Positions 23,136 through 32,228 of a DNA stretch of 44,131 nt are shown here, piece by piece (the stretch's first letter is position 1; each line of letters opens with the position of its first letter). The notes beneath the pieces are model-generated. The model worked only from the letters and a program-made list of their open reading frames with translations. It had not been told where the DNA came from and did no database searches. The translations under genes and the position numbers were made by a program. Source of the stretch: Pseudomonadota bacterium (GTDB taxonomy: Bacteria > Desulfobacterota > Desulfobulbia > Desulfobulbales > JAGXFP01); the NCBI GenBank assembly GCA_018823285.1, contig JAHJIQ010000029.1, forward strand, positions 1-44,131, read 5' to 3'.

Positions 23136-23908
23136 TGAGTTGCTCAAGAAGGAAATTTCTGAAATCAACTTTATCAGGCACCCTCGCTGCCTCCGTTCCG
23201 GTTTCCGCGCTGAAGATACTGAGTCCCTCTGAAAGTAAAGCGGCGACCACCGGCACAGAGAACACCCGTTGGGGGTTCCTGATCGACACCAAAAAATGCG
23301 TGGGCTGCGGGATGTGCGTCAAGGCCTGCAAGAATGAAAACGCGGTTCCCTACGATGCGCCGGTCACCAGGACCTGGGTTGAACGATATGTTGTGACCAG
23401 GGATGGCAGAACCCACATCGATTCGCCCAACGGCGCCAGAGACGGATTCACCTCCCAGAAAATTCTTGATCAGGAGATCAGGCCCGAGGAGATCAACAAG
23501 ACTTTTTTCGTCCCCAAACTCTGCAACCAGTGCGAAAATCCCGCCTGCGTCCAGGTGTGTCCGGTGGGGGCCACCTATCAGACCGGCGACGGGGTGGTCC
23601 TGATCGACCGGACCTGGTGCATCGGCTGCGGGTATTGCATCATGGCCTGTCCCTATGGCGTTCGCTTTTTTCATCCGGTATTCAAGGTGGCGGACAAATG
23701 CACCTTCTGTTACCACCGGATCAGCAAAGGGCTGCCCACCGCCTGTGTTCAGGCCTGTCCCTTCGGAGCAAGGAAAATCGGCAACCTCATGGACCCGGAC
23801 GATCCGGTTACCAAAATCATTACCACCGAGAGAGTTGCAGTCCTTAAAGATGAATACGGCACCAAGCCGCAGGCTTTCTACATCGGCCTGGACATGAACG
23901 TAAGGTGA
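23135..23908 (+). CDS. Tat-exported four [4Fe-4S] ferredoxin subunit (NrfC/CbcT-like)
   Basis: A 257-residue periplasmic electron-transfer subunit. The N-terminus SCSRRKFLKSTL is a twin-arginine signal, so it is folded with its clusters before export. Four cysteine groups are visible: CVGCGMCVKAC, CNQCENPACVQVC, CIGCGYCIMAC and CTFCYH...ACVQAC, i.e. four [4Fe-4S] clusters. The start overlaps the cytochrome stop (TAATG) and its stop overlaps the next gene's ribosome site. It should wire the NrfD quinone site to the tetraheme cytochrome. Confidence 0.95.
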   Translation: MSCSRRKFLKSTLSGTLAASVPVSALKILSPSESKAATTGTENTRWGFLIDTKKCVGCGMCVKACKNENAVPYDAPVTRTWVERYVVTRDGRTHIDSPNGARDGFTSQKILDQEIRPEEINKTFFVPKLCNQCENPACVQVCPVGATYQTGDGVVLIDRTWCIGCGYCIMACPYGVRFFHPVFKVADKCTFCYHRISKGLPTACVQACPFGARKIGNLMDPDDPVTKIITTERVAVLKDEYGTKPQAFYIGLDMNVR

Positions 23909-23913
23909 TTGAT

Positions 23914-25167
23914 ATGACTCCAGAACTCATAGTCCATGGCGCTGAATGGACACAAAAAACCCTTTTTGTCTACCCGAACGAATTCATTTACTGGAGCATC
24001 CAGATCGTCATGTATCCTTATATGACTGGTCTGGTTGCCGGTGCGTTCGTGCTGTCCTCTCTGTACCATGTCTTCGGCCAGAAAGACCTGAAAGAGATGG
24101 CCCGCTTTTCGCTGGTCTTCTCCCTCTGCCTGTTGCCGGTTGCGATGATGCCCCTGCTTCTCCATCTCCAGCAGCCATTCCGGGGGATCAATGTCATGTT
24201 CACCCCGCATTTCACTTCGGCAATCGCCGCCTTCGGCATTGTTTTTTCAACCTATGCCGCCATTGTCGCAACCGAAATCTGGTTCGTCTACCGGGTCTTT
24301 TTCGTAGAGCAGGTACACGCCCTGAAAGGGAAAGAAGGGTTTGCCGACAATTTCAAACGGATCCTGTATCTCGTTCTTTCTCTGGGCGCTTTCGATCTCA
24401 GTGAAGAAGCCGCCGCCAAAGACAAAAGGGCCATCACGATCATGGCCTCGATCGGGGTTCCGGTCGCCGGTTTCCTGCATGGGTATGCAGGCTTTATTTT
24501 CGGCTCCGTCAAGGCCAACGCCCTCTGGATGTCTCCCCTGATGCCGGTCATTTTCATTATGTCGGCGGTGGTTTCCGGTATCGCCCTCTGTATGCTGACC
24601 TACATCATCATCATGGAATGGAAAAAGTTTAAGGCCATTCTGGCGAGGGGGCGCGGGGATGAGCGGGTGAAGGTGATTCGCGGGGTTGAAATGGAAGTGA
24701 TGTCCACAACCTCCAGATACCTGATGATGTTCCTGGTTGCAGCCATCTCCCTTGAGCTTCTCGACCTGATCTTTCGGGGCTACACCCAGATGAAATCGTG
24801 GGATATTCTCAGATCAGTCATGTTCGAGGAGGACTTCGTCAAGATCTTTGTCCTGCAGTACGGACTGGGAAATCTGGTCCCGTTCATCCTGCTCCTGATC
24901 CCGGGAACCACCATCAAACGATTGGTCATCGCCCTCCTGCTGGTTCTCTACGGGGTCTTCATGATGCGTTGGAACGTGGTAATCGGCGGGCAGGCCTTCT
25001 CGCTCTCGTTTGAAGGATTCATGCACTACCATCTTCCGGTCATTCCGCATAATCTTGAAACATTCAAGGAAGGTGTAGCCGGCGCACTCATGGTGGTGGC
25101 CACGCCATTTATTCTCTTCTGGGGAATAAACAAGATCCTCCCCTCACTCACCGTCAAGGAAGGATAA
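23914..25167 (+). CDS. NrfD/PsrC-like quinone-interacting membrane subunit (CbcU-like)
   Basis: A 417-residue polytopic protein with about ten hydrophobic helices, of the NrfD/PsrC/HybB family. It starts at ATG 23914, 6 nt after AAGGTG; a GTG at 23905 overlapping the previous stop is the alternative. This subunit binds menaquinone/menaquinol and sends or takes electrons through the ferredoxin. No molybdopterin or other catalytic subunit follows, so the complex most likely hands electrons to other cytochromes, such as the multiheme proteins in this window. Confidence 0.92.
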   Translation: MTPELIVHGAEWTQKTLFVYPNEFIYWSIQIVMYPYMTGLVAGAFVLSSLYHVFGQKDLKEMARFSLVFSLCLLPVAMMPLLLHLQQPFRGINVMFTPHFTSAIAAFGIVFSTYAAIVATEIWFVYRVFFVEQVHALKGKEGFADNFKRILYLVLSLGAFDLSEEAAAKDKRAITIMASIGVPVAGFLHGYAGFIFGSVKANALWMSPLMPVIFIMSAVVSGIALCMLTYIIIMEWKKFKAILARGRGDERVKVIRGVEMEVMSTTSRYLMMFLVAAISLELLDLIFRGYTQMKSWDILRSVMFEEDFVKIFVLQYGLGNLVPFILLLIPGTTIKRLVIALLLVLYGVFMMRWNVVIGGQAFSLSFEGFMHYHLPVIPHNLETFKEGVAGALMVVATPFILFWGINKILPSLTVKEG

Positions 25168-25247
25168 AAACCTTTACCGGACGAGTGCCCCGTTGCCGAG
25201 CCCAAACCGGGTAAGACTTCGAACTTCGGGGAATACTTGGTATGTTC

Positions 25248-25288
25248 AAAACGGCAGGTTCCGATTTTCAGGAACCTGCCGTTTTTTT
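25248..25288. terminator. Strong shared intrinsic terminator
   Basis: AAACGGCAGGTTCC (25249-25262) pairs perfectly with GGAACCTGCCGTTT (25271-25284) around an 8-nt loop, followed by T to 25288. It ends the redox operon on the plus strand. The right arm and loop are also the last codons (K-T-A-G-S-stop) of the convergent response-regulator gene. Confidence 0.9.
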
Positions 25289-25933
25289 GTATTTGCTTAC
25301 AACTCCGGGATACAGTTTCTCAGTACATTCCGGACATATCCCATGGCTGAACTGCACGTCGGCGTGACTGGATATGTACTCCTCCATTCTGTTCCAGTAC
25401 CCGTTATCATCCCTGATACTTTTGCAGGAAGCACAGATCGGCAAAAGACCATGCAGGGTTTCGATTCTTCCCAGCGCCTCTTCAAGTTCACTGTTTCGCT
25501 TGCGGAGTTCACGGTTCAGTTCCTTGATCTTTTCCAGGTCCTTAAACCTTTCCATCGCCAGATAAATGGCCCGTTCGAGGTCATTTGCCTTCGGCGGTTT
25601 GACAAGATATGCGGCCACCCCGGCCCAACCGGCCTTCTCGATGAGCTCAGGAGTCTCGTATCCGGTGAGAACAACAACCGGCGCCGGACACTTTTCGTTT
25701 ACCAGCCGGGCCGCTTCAAGCCCATCGGTTCCCGGCAGCATGATATCCATCAGAATGACATCCGGCTTCAAAGTGCAGGCCATTTCCAGACCGGCTGCTC
25801 CGGTGCCGGCACAACCCGCAATCGCAAACCCGCTTTTCTTCAGAACCTGCTGGATTGAAACAGCGGCAACCGGATTATCTTCCACCACCAGCACCCTGAC
25901 CTTTTTTTGAGTGATGTTGGATTCGTTTTCCAT
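25268..25933 (-). CDS. Response regulator with coiled coil and CxxC...CPEC output domain
   Basis: A 221-residue protein with a receiver domain (about 11-125; phospho-acceptor Asp in VILMDIMLPGTDG, Thr in VVLTGYE, Lys in YLVKPP). A coiled coil follows (ERFKDLEKIKELNRELRKRN), then the cysteine module LPICASCKSIRD..YW..MEEYISS..FSHGICPEC. There is no DNA-binding domain. The start was set at 25933 (MENESN) because the upstream ATG at 25966 has no ribosome site. The cysteine module is shared with the membrane protein at 17305. No cognate kinase is adjacent. Its last five codons lie within the shared terminator. Confidence 0.88.
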   Translation of the reverse strand: MENESNITQKKVRVLVVEDNPVAAVSIQQVLKKSGFAIAGCAGTGAAGLEMACTLKPDVILMDIMLPGTDGLEAARLVNEKCPAPVVVLTGYETPELIEKAGWAGVAAYLVKPPKANDLERAIYLAMERFKDLEKIKELNRELRKRNSELEEALGRIETLHGLLPICASCKSIRDDNGYWNRMEEYISSHADVQFSHGICPECTEKLYPGVVSKYKKTAGS

Positions 25934-26175
25934 ATTCTGACCCTGTATGATTTTAACAAGCGACATCGATGATTAATCATCACATCATAAACTTATTCAT
26001 CAGGTCAAGAGGGAAGTCGCAAAGAATTGACAGGCAGTAACGGGATCGGAAAGATCAGAAACAGAGGCAGTTTGAAAAACAGGCCGAAGAATGAAAAAGC
26101 CATCAAAAGTTCCTTCCCGGCACCCTCGATGGCTTTAGTTTGTAAAAAGTGTAAAAGAAAAAGATTTTTCTGCGT

Positions 26176-28326
26176 TTACTCTCCCGCACTCTGTGAATTT
26201 GAAGATTTGTCGAGAAGATGCCATGAGTCTTTCTGACGGTCATAGGCGTACTGTACTTCATAATTGGAATACACCCCCTGCCCGCCACCCTTTTTGACGT
26301 ATGATTTCGCGGAAATGCTGAATTTCAGCAATTTCTCATCCTCACTCAGAAGAATGACTTCAGGGTTCAGGAAGGTAATGTCCGCACCTGTCCCGAAGGC
26401 ATTTTTGAGGATTGACCGGTACTTCTCCTCCAGATAATCTTTTTTCGACTTGATAAAAATCCGCTCACCGGTGATCGCCAGTTTTTCCCTGCTGTTTACC
26501 AGAATAGCCGCAAACTCCGGACTGCCGGCAAAAGCAGTGTTGCCGGCCATTGCCACCAGGTTCTTATAAGTGTCATGCGCTTCCTGCCAGGAAGACTCCG
26601 CGAATTGCTTCGCTCCGGTAAGCTCAAGGCGCTTCAGTTCATCCAGGGATATTCTCGTCTCGGCAAGTTTGGCATTTTTGACCGCCTGTTCAAGAACGGG
26701 CAGATTTCGGAGCCCGGCCTTCACGGATAATTCCACCGCATTGTTATAGAATTTGATGGAATCCACCCACCGGGAAAGCTTAAAATTCTCGTCTCCTTTA
26801 GCCAGAAGTCCGAATATCCTGGCCCTGTTTATCGAGCCATATAGCCTGTTGACGGTGTCATTGCTGTCCAGCTTGTTGAGCCTGGCAAAATCAAGGGCCT
26901 TTTTGTACCCGTCGATGGCATCATCATAGGCTGCCGCATTCAGGAGAGCGTCGCCATCGGCGATCAGGATATCCAGCCGGTCGCCGATTGTCCGGCCGGC
27001 GGCTGTTTCAATATCCCGACTGATGGCGTCATTCCTTTTAAATCCGTATCCCTTGGCCAGGTTCCGGGCCTCGGCGAACAGAGCGGTAGCCTCTTCATAG
27101 TTCCCTGCGCCATGGAGGGAATTGGCCTTTCGGAGAACAGACTTCACATGCGCAGTCTGACATTTGACGGCGGATGCTTCAATTTCTTCATTGATTTTCG
27201 CGGCAAGTGCAGCATCCAGAAGGCTTGCAACATTTCTCGCATCTGCAAATCTTGCCAGGGCAGATGAATAATCACCGGCCGCCATCAGTCCTTCAGCCTC
27301 TTTAATAATTTTTTCCGACTCCTGGGCTCCGGCAAGAGACTCTTTCTGAATGTATTTTCCGTCGACCAGGATTTTACCCTGAACACCCTGGATGACCCTC
27401 TCGGAATTCAGGAGTTCTTCCACTTTGACGAGCAGTTCCTTTTTCCCCGACTGGGAGGAAAAACTCACCTTTCCCAGACTCGCCTTGACCTCCTCAGCAG
27501 CTGTACGCGCGTCGGCAAACTTCTCCGCTTCAAGGAATGCGGCTGCCTCCTGCCATTTCCCGTTGGCCGACTTGAAAGTCATCAACTCGAAGGCAAAATA
27601 GACAATGATCAGACCCAGAAACCCCGCTCCGGCAGCAGCAGCCATGAAAAGATTTTTCCTGACCGCAGCCTTTCTCGTTTTTTCCTTTTCCTTGTTCTGA
27701 ATCATGAATTCAAGGCGGCCAACGGAAGCGTCTTCCGGATAAACCCCCTTGAACTGGTCGAGGAAACTCCTTGCCTTCACGGTATCTCCGGCAGCGACAG
27801 ATGCCTCGACACCCGCGATATAGTCGTTGTAGTTCTGCCGTGATGCGGCAAGTGCGTCAATATCTGCCTGCAGACCGGGATAATCCGGCATCAGGGTGAA
27901 TGCTTCCTCAAGCATCGGCAGCGCCTGGCTGTTGCCGGAGCGGGGGAGATTCTTCGCCCCTTCAATCAGGCTCTCGACTTTCCTGACCTTTTCGGCAAGC
28001 TGATCAACCGTACCGCTCTTGTCGAGGATAATATAGTTGTCCGGAAGTTCCTGCAGAAGCTGAAAGGCGCGATAATTTTTCCCACCCTTGAGCTGTGCGA
28101 CAATATGCTGCAGAACCCCATCGAGCTTCTCAATCGCATCTTCCCGCAGGAATATCTCATCTTCCAGATCAGGGTAATCCGGAGAGATTTTGAGCGCCTC
28201 GCGAAACATCCCGAGGGCCCCCCGAAGGTCCTGCTCCGAAAGAACTTCCGCCTCGGCGATCAGCGTCTTGGCCCGCTCGCGGGCCAGAAGCTTCTTTCCT
28301 TCCTGTACAATGTCCTCTTTCGCCAT
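26176..28326 (-). CDS. Large TPR-type single-pass membrane protein, function unknown
   Basis: A 716-residue protein. Residues 1-210 are helical repeats with TPR-like periodicity (ALGMFREALKISPDYPDLEDEI; ALPMLEEAFTLMPDYPGLQADI). One membrane helix spans about 226-248, after a basic cluster that suggests a cytoplasmic N-terminus. The remaining ~465 residues are again helical repeats, predicted periplasmic (NYEEATALFAEARNLAKGYG; AYDDAIDGYKKALDFARLN). No catalytic motif. TPR arrays on both sides of a membrane suggest a scaffold linking cytoplasmic and periplasmic partners. It follows AGGGAAAAT weakly. Confidence 0.7.
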   Translation of the reverse strand: MAKEDIVQEGKKLLARERAKTLIAEAEVLSEQDLRGALGMFREALKISPDYPDLEDEIFLREDAIEKLDGVLQHIVAQLKGGKNYRAFQLLQELPDNYIILDKSGTVDQLAEKVRKVESLIEGAKNLPRSGNSQALPMLEEAFTLMPDYPGLQADIDALAASRQNYNDYIAGVEASVAAGDTVKARSFLDQFKGVYPEDASVGRLEFMIQNKEKEKTRKAAVRKNLFMAAAAGAGFLGLIIVYFAFELMTFKSANGKWQEAAAFLEAEKFADARTAAEEVKASLGKVSFSSQSGKKELLVKVEELLNSERVIQGVQGKILVDGKYIQKESLAGAQESEKIIKEAEGLMAAGDYSSALARFADARNVASLLDAALAAKINEEIEASAVKCQTAHVKSVLRKANSLHGAGNYEEATALFAEARNLAKGYGFKRNDAISRDIETAAGRTIGDRLDILIADGDALLNAAAYDDAIDGYKKALDFARLNKLDSNDTVNRLYGSINRARIFGLLAKGDENFKLSRWVDSIKFYNNAVELSVKAGLRNLPVLEQAVKNAKLAETRISLDELKRLELTGAKQFAESSWQEAHDTYKNLVAMAGNTAFAGSPEFAAILVNSREKLAITGERIFIKSKKDYLEEKYRSILKNAFGTGADITFLNPEVILLSEDEKLLKFSISAKSYVKKGGGQGVYSNYEVQYAYDRQKDSWHLLDKSSNSQSAGE

Positions 28327-28617
28327 ATTTTCCCTGTCTGCTCAGAACTTGTTATTGCAAACCGCCGCGACATAACCCGGCCTAAATTACCACATGAAAG
28401 CTCCCCGCGGCAAGCCCCGGGCAAGCATCACATGGCAGATTTCTTTCAGTAAATGAACTCCCTTCGACAGCGGTCAGGCGATCCGGATAAAACATGGCGT
28501 AGCCGGGGATATACCATAAAGACCCATGAAGATTAGGGGCTCTCCCCTGAAGCTTTTAATTTATCTCCCTGCCTGCTTGACTTTTACCTGTCTTGGGCTG
28601 ATATCACCCATCAGCCG

Positions 28618-30084
28618 CTATTGTTCTTTTTTCCCGTGAAGGATCCGCATGATATCCGGCGACTCTTCCTTTTCCGCCAGAACCACATGACAGAGGCTGC
28701 AGTCATCAGAAATCACGCGCCCGTCCTTTGTTCGGTAGGCATCGGAATGGCACCGGAAACACCCCCGGCCCTCTTCATGACCCAGATTGTCCTGGTAGGT
28801 GTTCCATCCGACGTTCATCTCCGGAAAAACATTCTCGCTCCACGCCTGGTAAACACTGTTCACCGCCTTCTCCAGGAGCTCTTCATCGGAGGTGAGCAAA
28901 CCGGGGTAGTTGTCCCGATACCAGCTTTCAAGATCAATGCTGATTTTCTTCCTCGCCTCCTGCCTGTCCCGATACTCCTTTTGAATCACTTCAAGGGCCC
29001 GTTGTTTAATATAAGGGAGATCACGGGATATTGACCCGTCCGAAATTTTCCGGTCAAGAGCCTCTTCAGGAGAGAGAAAGATATGGGTCGGTCTGTTGTG
29101 ACAGTCAAGGCAATCCATGAGTTTATATGTATTGCCTCCGGAAACATCAACTTCCGCTTTGTGATCGTCAACCCTGTTGAAGACAAACTCATCACCGTCA
29201 TGATCCAGGAGTTTCACGGAACTGATCCTTCCATCACTCCCCGCCTCCTCCTGAAAGAAGGTCCGGTGTTCAGGAGACACATGCCAGTGAATCCCGTGCG
29301 CATGCTCACCGCGGGAACCACCCGAACCGACATGCATCAGAAGCACCGTCTGAACATGGGTGTTTTTCTCGTCTGCGAGAAAATAGTCTTTTATATAAAG
29401 TTTGTCTCCGTGGAATATTTCCGGACGATGACATTGTTCACAAACCTCCCGGGAAGGACGCAATGAAGAGATGGGCGTCCTGATCGGCTTGTCATAGCGG
29501 TCAAAAAGGGTGGCGAAAATCATCCTGATTCCGGAGATCTTGCTCTTGTCAAAAAGACCGGACTCGCTGCTGATATGGCAGCGGACACAGGGGATCCGGG
29601 AATGAGGGGAGTTCTGATGACTGATATACTCCGACTCCATGACCGTATGGCAGAATGTGGCGCAGAAGCGGACGGATTCGGTGTAGTCGAAACCCTTGAT
29701 CGAAACGACACCGATTACCAGGAGGGTTGCCGCCGCGATAAAGGATGATATGTAAAGATGCTTGCGAACCCTGCTGAAGCGGCCCGGCATCGTCAACTGC
29801 TCCTTCAGGTATTCAAGGGTGAAGAGACCGATTTCCTCAGTATCCCGGAAAAAAATCAGGCCGACCAGGGTGGTCAGCACCCCGCCGACGAAAAGCGGGC
29901 CCATGACCATGTAAATCAGGAATCCGAAATAGGGGTTCTTGACCACCCCCTGGATATCGAGGAAGACCGAGATTGCCAGCACCGGAAAAATGACGCTCGA
30001 AACCACGGCCCCTGCCATGGCCACCCGGCTGCTTCCCAGCACCTTGATAAAATCCTTCACGATGTCGCTGTATCTGTCGATCAT
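28618..30084 (-). CDS. NapC/NirT-like multihaem cytochrome c (copy 2)
   Basis: A 488-residue paralogue of the cytochrome at 18213. It has three N-terminal hydrophobic helices (about 20-45, 52-80, 108-127), then CATFCH (CX3CH, followed by TVM), CVRCH, CEQCH, CLDCH, CFRCH and CSLCH. The C-terminal domain keeps GIHWHVSPEH, MDCLDCHNRPTH and GWNTYQDNLGHEEGRGCFRC. It should be a periplasm-facing menaquinol-oxidising cytochrome. It follows ftsH by 59 bp in the same direction. A GGCTGAT/ATCAGCC hairpin without a T-run lies just past the stop (about 28594-28616). Confidence 0.9.
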   Translation of the reverse strand: MIDRYSDIVKDFIKVLGSSRVAMAGAVVSSVIFPVLAISVFLDIQGVVKNPYFGFLIYMVMGPLFVGGVLTTLVGLIFFRDTEEIGLFTLEYLKEQLTMPGRFSRVRKHLYISSFIAAATLLVIGVVSIKGFDYTESVRFCATFCHTVMESEYISHQNSPHSRIPCVRCHISSESGLFDKSKISGIRMIFATLFDRYDKPIRTPISSLRPSREVCEQCHRPEIFHGDKLYIKDYFLADEKNTHVQTVLLMHVGSGGSRGEHAHGIHWHVSPEHRTFFQEEAGSDGRISSVKLLDHDGDEFVFNRVDDHKAEVDVSGGNTYKLMDCLDCHNRPTHIFLSPEEALDRKISDGSISRDLPYIKQRALEVIQKEYRDRQEARKKISIDLESWYRDNYPGLLTSDEELLEKAVNSVYQAWSENVFPEMNVGWNTYQDNLGHEEGRGCFRCHSDAYRTKDGRVISDDCSLCHVVLAEKEESPDIMRILHGKKEQ

Positions 30085-30143
30085 ATCGGTAAACTCAAAC
30101 CTGTGTTGCCGGATGAATGATTTGTATTCTCTGGATCATCGGG

Positions 30144-31952
30144 TCAGGAAAACTCCCCAACCCCCTTCTCTGAGGCCTTTTTAACGGAACAGTTGTAAAT
30201 AATATCCAGTTCTTCCCGATCTATGGTTTCTGATTCGAGAAGGATGTCACTCAGGCTTTCGAGAAAATCCTTCTCCTTTTCCAGAAGAATTCTTGCCTCA
30301 TGATAACAGTCTTCAAGCAGTTTTTTGATCTCGCCATCAAGAAGCCGGGCCGTTTCCTCACTGTGGGAACGAATTCCCCCGGGGCCGCCTAGGAAACCGC
30401 CTTCTCCCACGGCATAGGCAAGGGGGCCGACCACATCACTCATGCCCCATTTACTGACCATATTGGTCGCGATATCGATGGCCTGCTGCAGATCTTTTTC
30501 AGCACCGGTTGATCTCTGTTCGAGCAGAACTTCTTCGGCAGCCCTGCCGCCAAGGAGAATCGCCACCCTGCTTCTCAGATACTGGTATGAATAGGCATGT
30601 CGGTCCTGCAGGGGCATCTGCTGAGTGTGGCCCATGGCCCTGCCCCTGGGGATAATGGTGATCTTGTGCAGGGGATCAGCCTCCGGCATGAATTTGGCCA
30701 CGACTGCATGCCCTGCCTCATGAACGGCCATGGTCTTCTTGTCCCGGGCACTGATCACCAGCCCTTTTCGTTCAACACCCATCAGGATCCGGTCCTTGGC
30801 CACTTCAAAATCCTGTTGGGCGATTGTGGTTTTGTTGCTCCTGCCCGCCACCAGAGCGGCCTCATTGACCAGGCTCGCCAGTTCGGCGCCTGTAAAACCG
30901 GGAGTACTGCGGGCGATTTCCTGCAACTCCACATTGCTGTCAAGCTTCATCTTGCTGGTATGTACCTCAAGAATCTTGGCCCGTCCCTTCACATCGGGAG
31001 GCATGACATTGATGATTCGGTCAAATCTGCCCGGCCGCAGCAGGGCTGGATCGAGGATGTCCGGACGATTGGTTGCGGCAAGGATAATAATGTTGTCTTC
31101 GGTATCGAAGCCGTCCATTTCGACCAGCAGGGCGTTCAGGGTCTGCCCTCTCTCTTCCTGGCCGCTAGCCATTCCCGAACCGCCGCGATGACCGCCGACC
31201 GCATCTATCTCATCGATAAAGATAATGCAGGGCTTGTTCTTCTTCGCCTCACTGAAGAGTTCCCGCACCCGGGAAGCGCCGACTCCGACAAACATCTCGA
31301 CAAAATCGGAACCGCTGATACTGAAGAACGGTACATCCGCCTCACCGGCAATGGCCCTGGCCAGAAGGGTCTTGCCGGTACCGGGAGGCCCCTGGAACAA
31401 AACCCCCTTGGGGATGATTGCCCCGAGCCGGTTGTATTTTTTTGGATTCTGCAGAAAATCGATCACTTCCAGAAGCTCACCCTTCGCCTCGGGGATGCCC
31501 GTCACATCACGAAAGGTGACCCGCCTGCCGGTCCGGGCAAAAGAGACCTTGTCCTTGGCAAAGTGCGACTCCTCCTCCTGATTCTGCCTGCGCATGATGG
31601 CATACCAGGCAAGCATGACGATCATGATCGGTAAAGACACCGAAAGCAGTTTCCACACTCCGGACTCTTCCGCATTCTCACCGAAAACCGTCACCTTCTT
31701 TTCAATGAGCTGCGGCAGAAGGGCCGACACATCAGGGGCATAGGTCAAAAACTCCCGCTGGTAGACATCGGTTACCCGGATTTCACCGCCGCGGATCCTT
31801 ACCTTGGAAACTTCACCGTTCTTGAGAGAGGTCGCAAATTCATTATAACTTATCTGGGGAGCTTTCTGCTCAAGGTGCCAGAAAAGATACCCCGACCCGC
31901 CGAGCAGCGACGCCATGAAAAGAAAATATAAAACCTTTACGAATGAAGCCAT
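30144..31952 (-). CDS. ftsH: ATP-dependent zinc metalloprotease FtsH
   Basis: A 602-residue membrane AAA+ protease. Two N-terminal helices (about 7-26 and 101-119) flank a small periplasmic domain. The AAA module has Walker A GPPGTGKT (188-195), pore motif FVGVGASR, Walker B IIFIDEID (243-250) and arginine finger region [19 protein letters not shown]. The zinc protease has HEAGH (411-415) and the distal WGMSD aspartate region. It degrades misassembled membrane proteins and short-lived regulators. AGGTG lies 5 nt before ATG. The last ~45 residues are shorter than the disordered tails of some homologues. Confidence 0.96.
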   Translation of the reverse strand: MASFVKVLYFLFMASLLGGSGYLFWHLEQKAPQISYNEFATSLKNGEVSKVRIRGGEIRVTDVYQREFLTYAPDVSALLPQLIEKKVTVFGENAEESGVWKLLSVSLPIMIVMLAWYAIMRRQNQEEESHFAKDKVSFARTGRRVTFRDVTGIPEAKGELLEVIDFLQNPKKYNRLGAIIPKGVLFQGPPGTGKTLLARAIAGEADVPFFSISGSDFVEMFVGVGASRVRELFSEAKKNKPCIIFIDEIDAVGGHRGGSGMASGQEERGQTLNALLVEMDGFDTEDNIIILAATNRPDILDPALLRPGRFDRIINVMPPDVKGRAKILEVHTSKMKLDSNVELQEIARSTPGFTGAELASLVNEAALVAGRSNKTTIAQQDFEVAKDRILMGVERKGLVISARDKKTMAVHEAGHAVVAKFMPEADPLHKITIIPRGRAMGHTQQMPLQDRHAYSYQYLRSRVAILLGGRAAEEVLLEQRSTGAEKDLQQAIDIATNMVSKWGMSDVVGPLAYAVGEGGFLGGPGGIRSHSEETARLLDGEIKKLLEDCYHEARILLEKEKDFLESLSDILLESETIDREELDIIYNCSVKKASEKGVGEFS

Positions 31953-32097
31953 CAGAACACCTGCTGAAATTCAAATTTCCCACCCGGCCTCTGACCGAAA
32001 CCTGTGAGGAAACGAAATAAAGACTTTTCAGTCCGGAAAGACAATCTGTTAGAATTGTGAAACAATCTATTCAATTAAAGAAGATCTTTCAACACTT

Positions 32098-32165
32098 TCA
32101 CCCACCGGGCACACGTTTCTCTGTCACGCAAACTCGCCTTTCGTGATGAGCAGACAGGCCGCTCA
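32098..32165 (-). repeat. Decayed GCTGAGTTGAGCAGC-family repeat, copy d
   Basis: The stretch TTTCACCCACCGGGCACACG ... GATGAGCAGACAGGCCGCTCAATTC keeps the order and spacing of copies a-c but with many changes. It lies between ftsH and the U32 gene; the rest of 31953-32228 shows no gene. Confidence 0.5.
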
Positions 32166-32228
32166 ATTCTTCCATCTCCCCTTCTGCCTTCCGACCCATG
32201 CCTTCCGCCTGCAGTTCACCTGCCTCCA

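Noticed and set aside
30597..31634. 345-codon frame antisense to ftsH
   Set aside because: It lies wholly opposite the conserved ftsH sequence and shows no domain or ribosome site.
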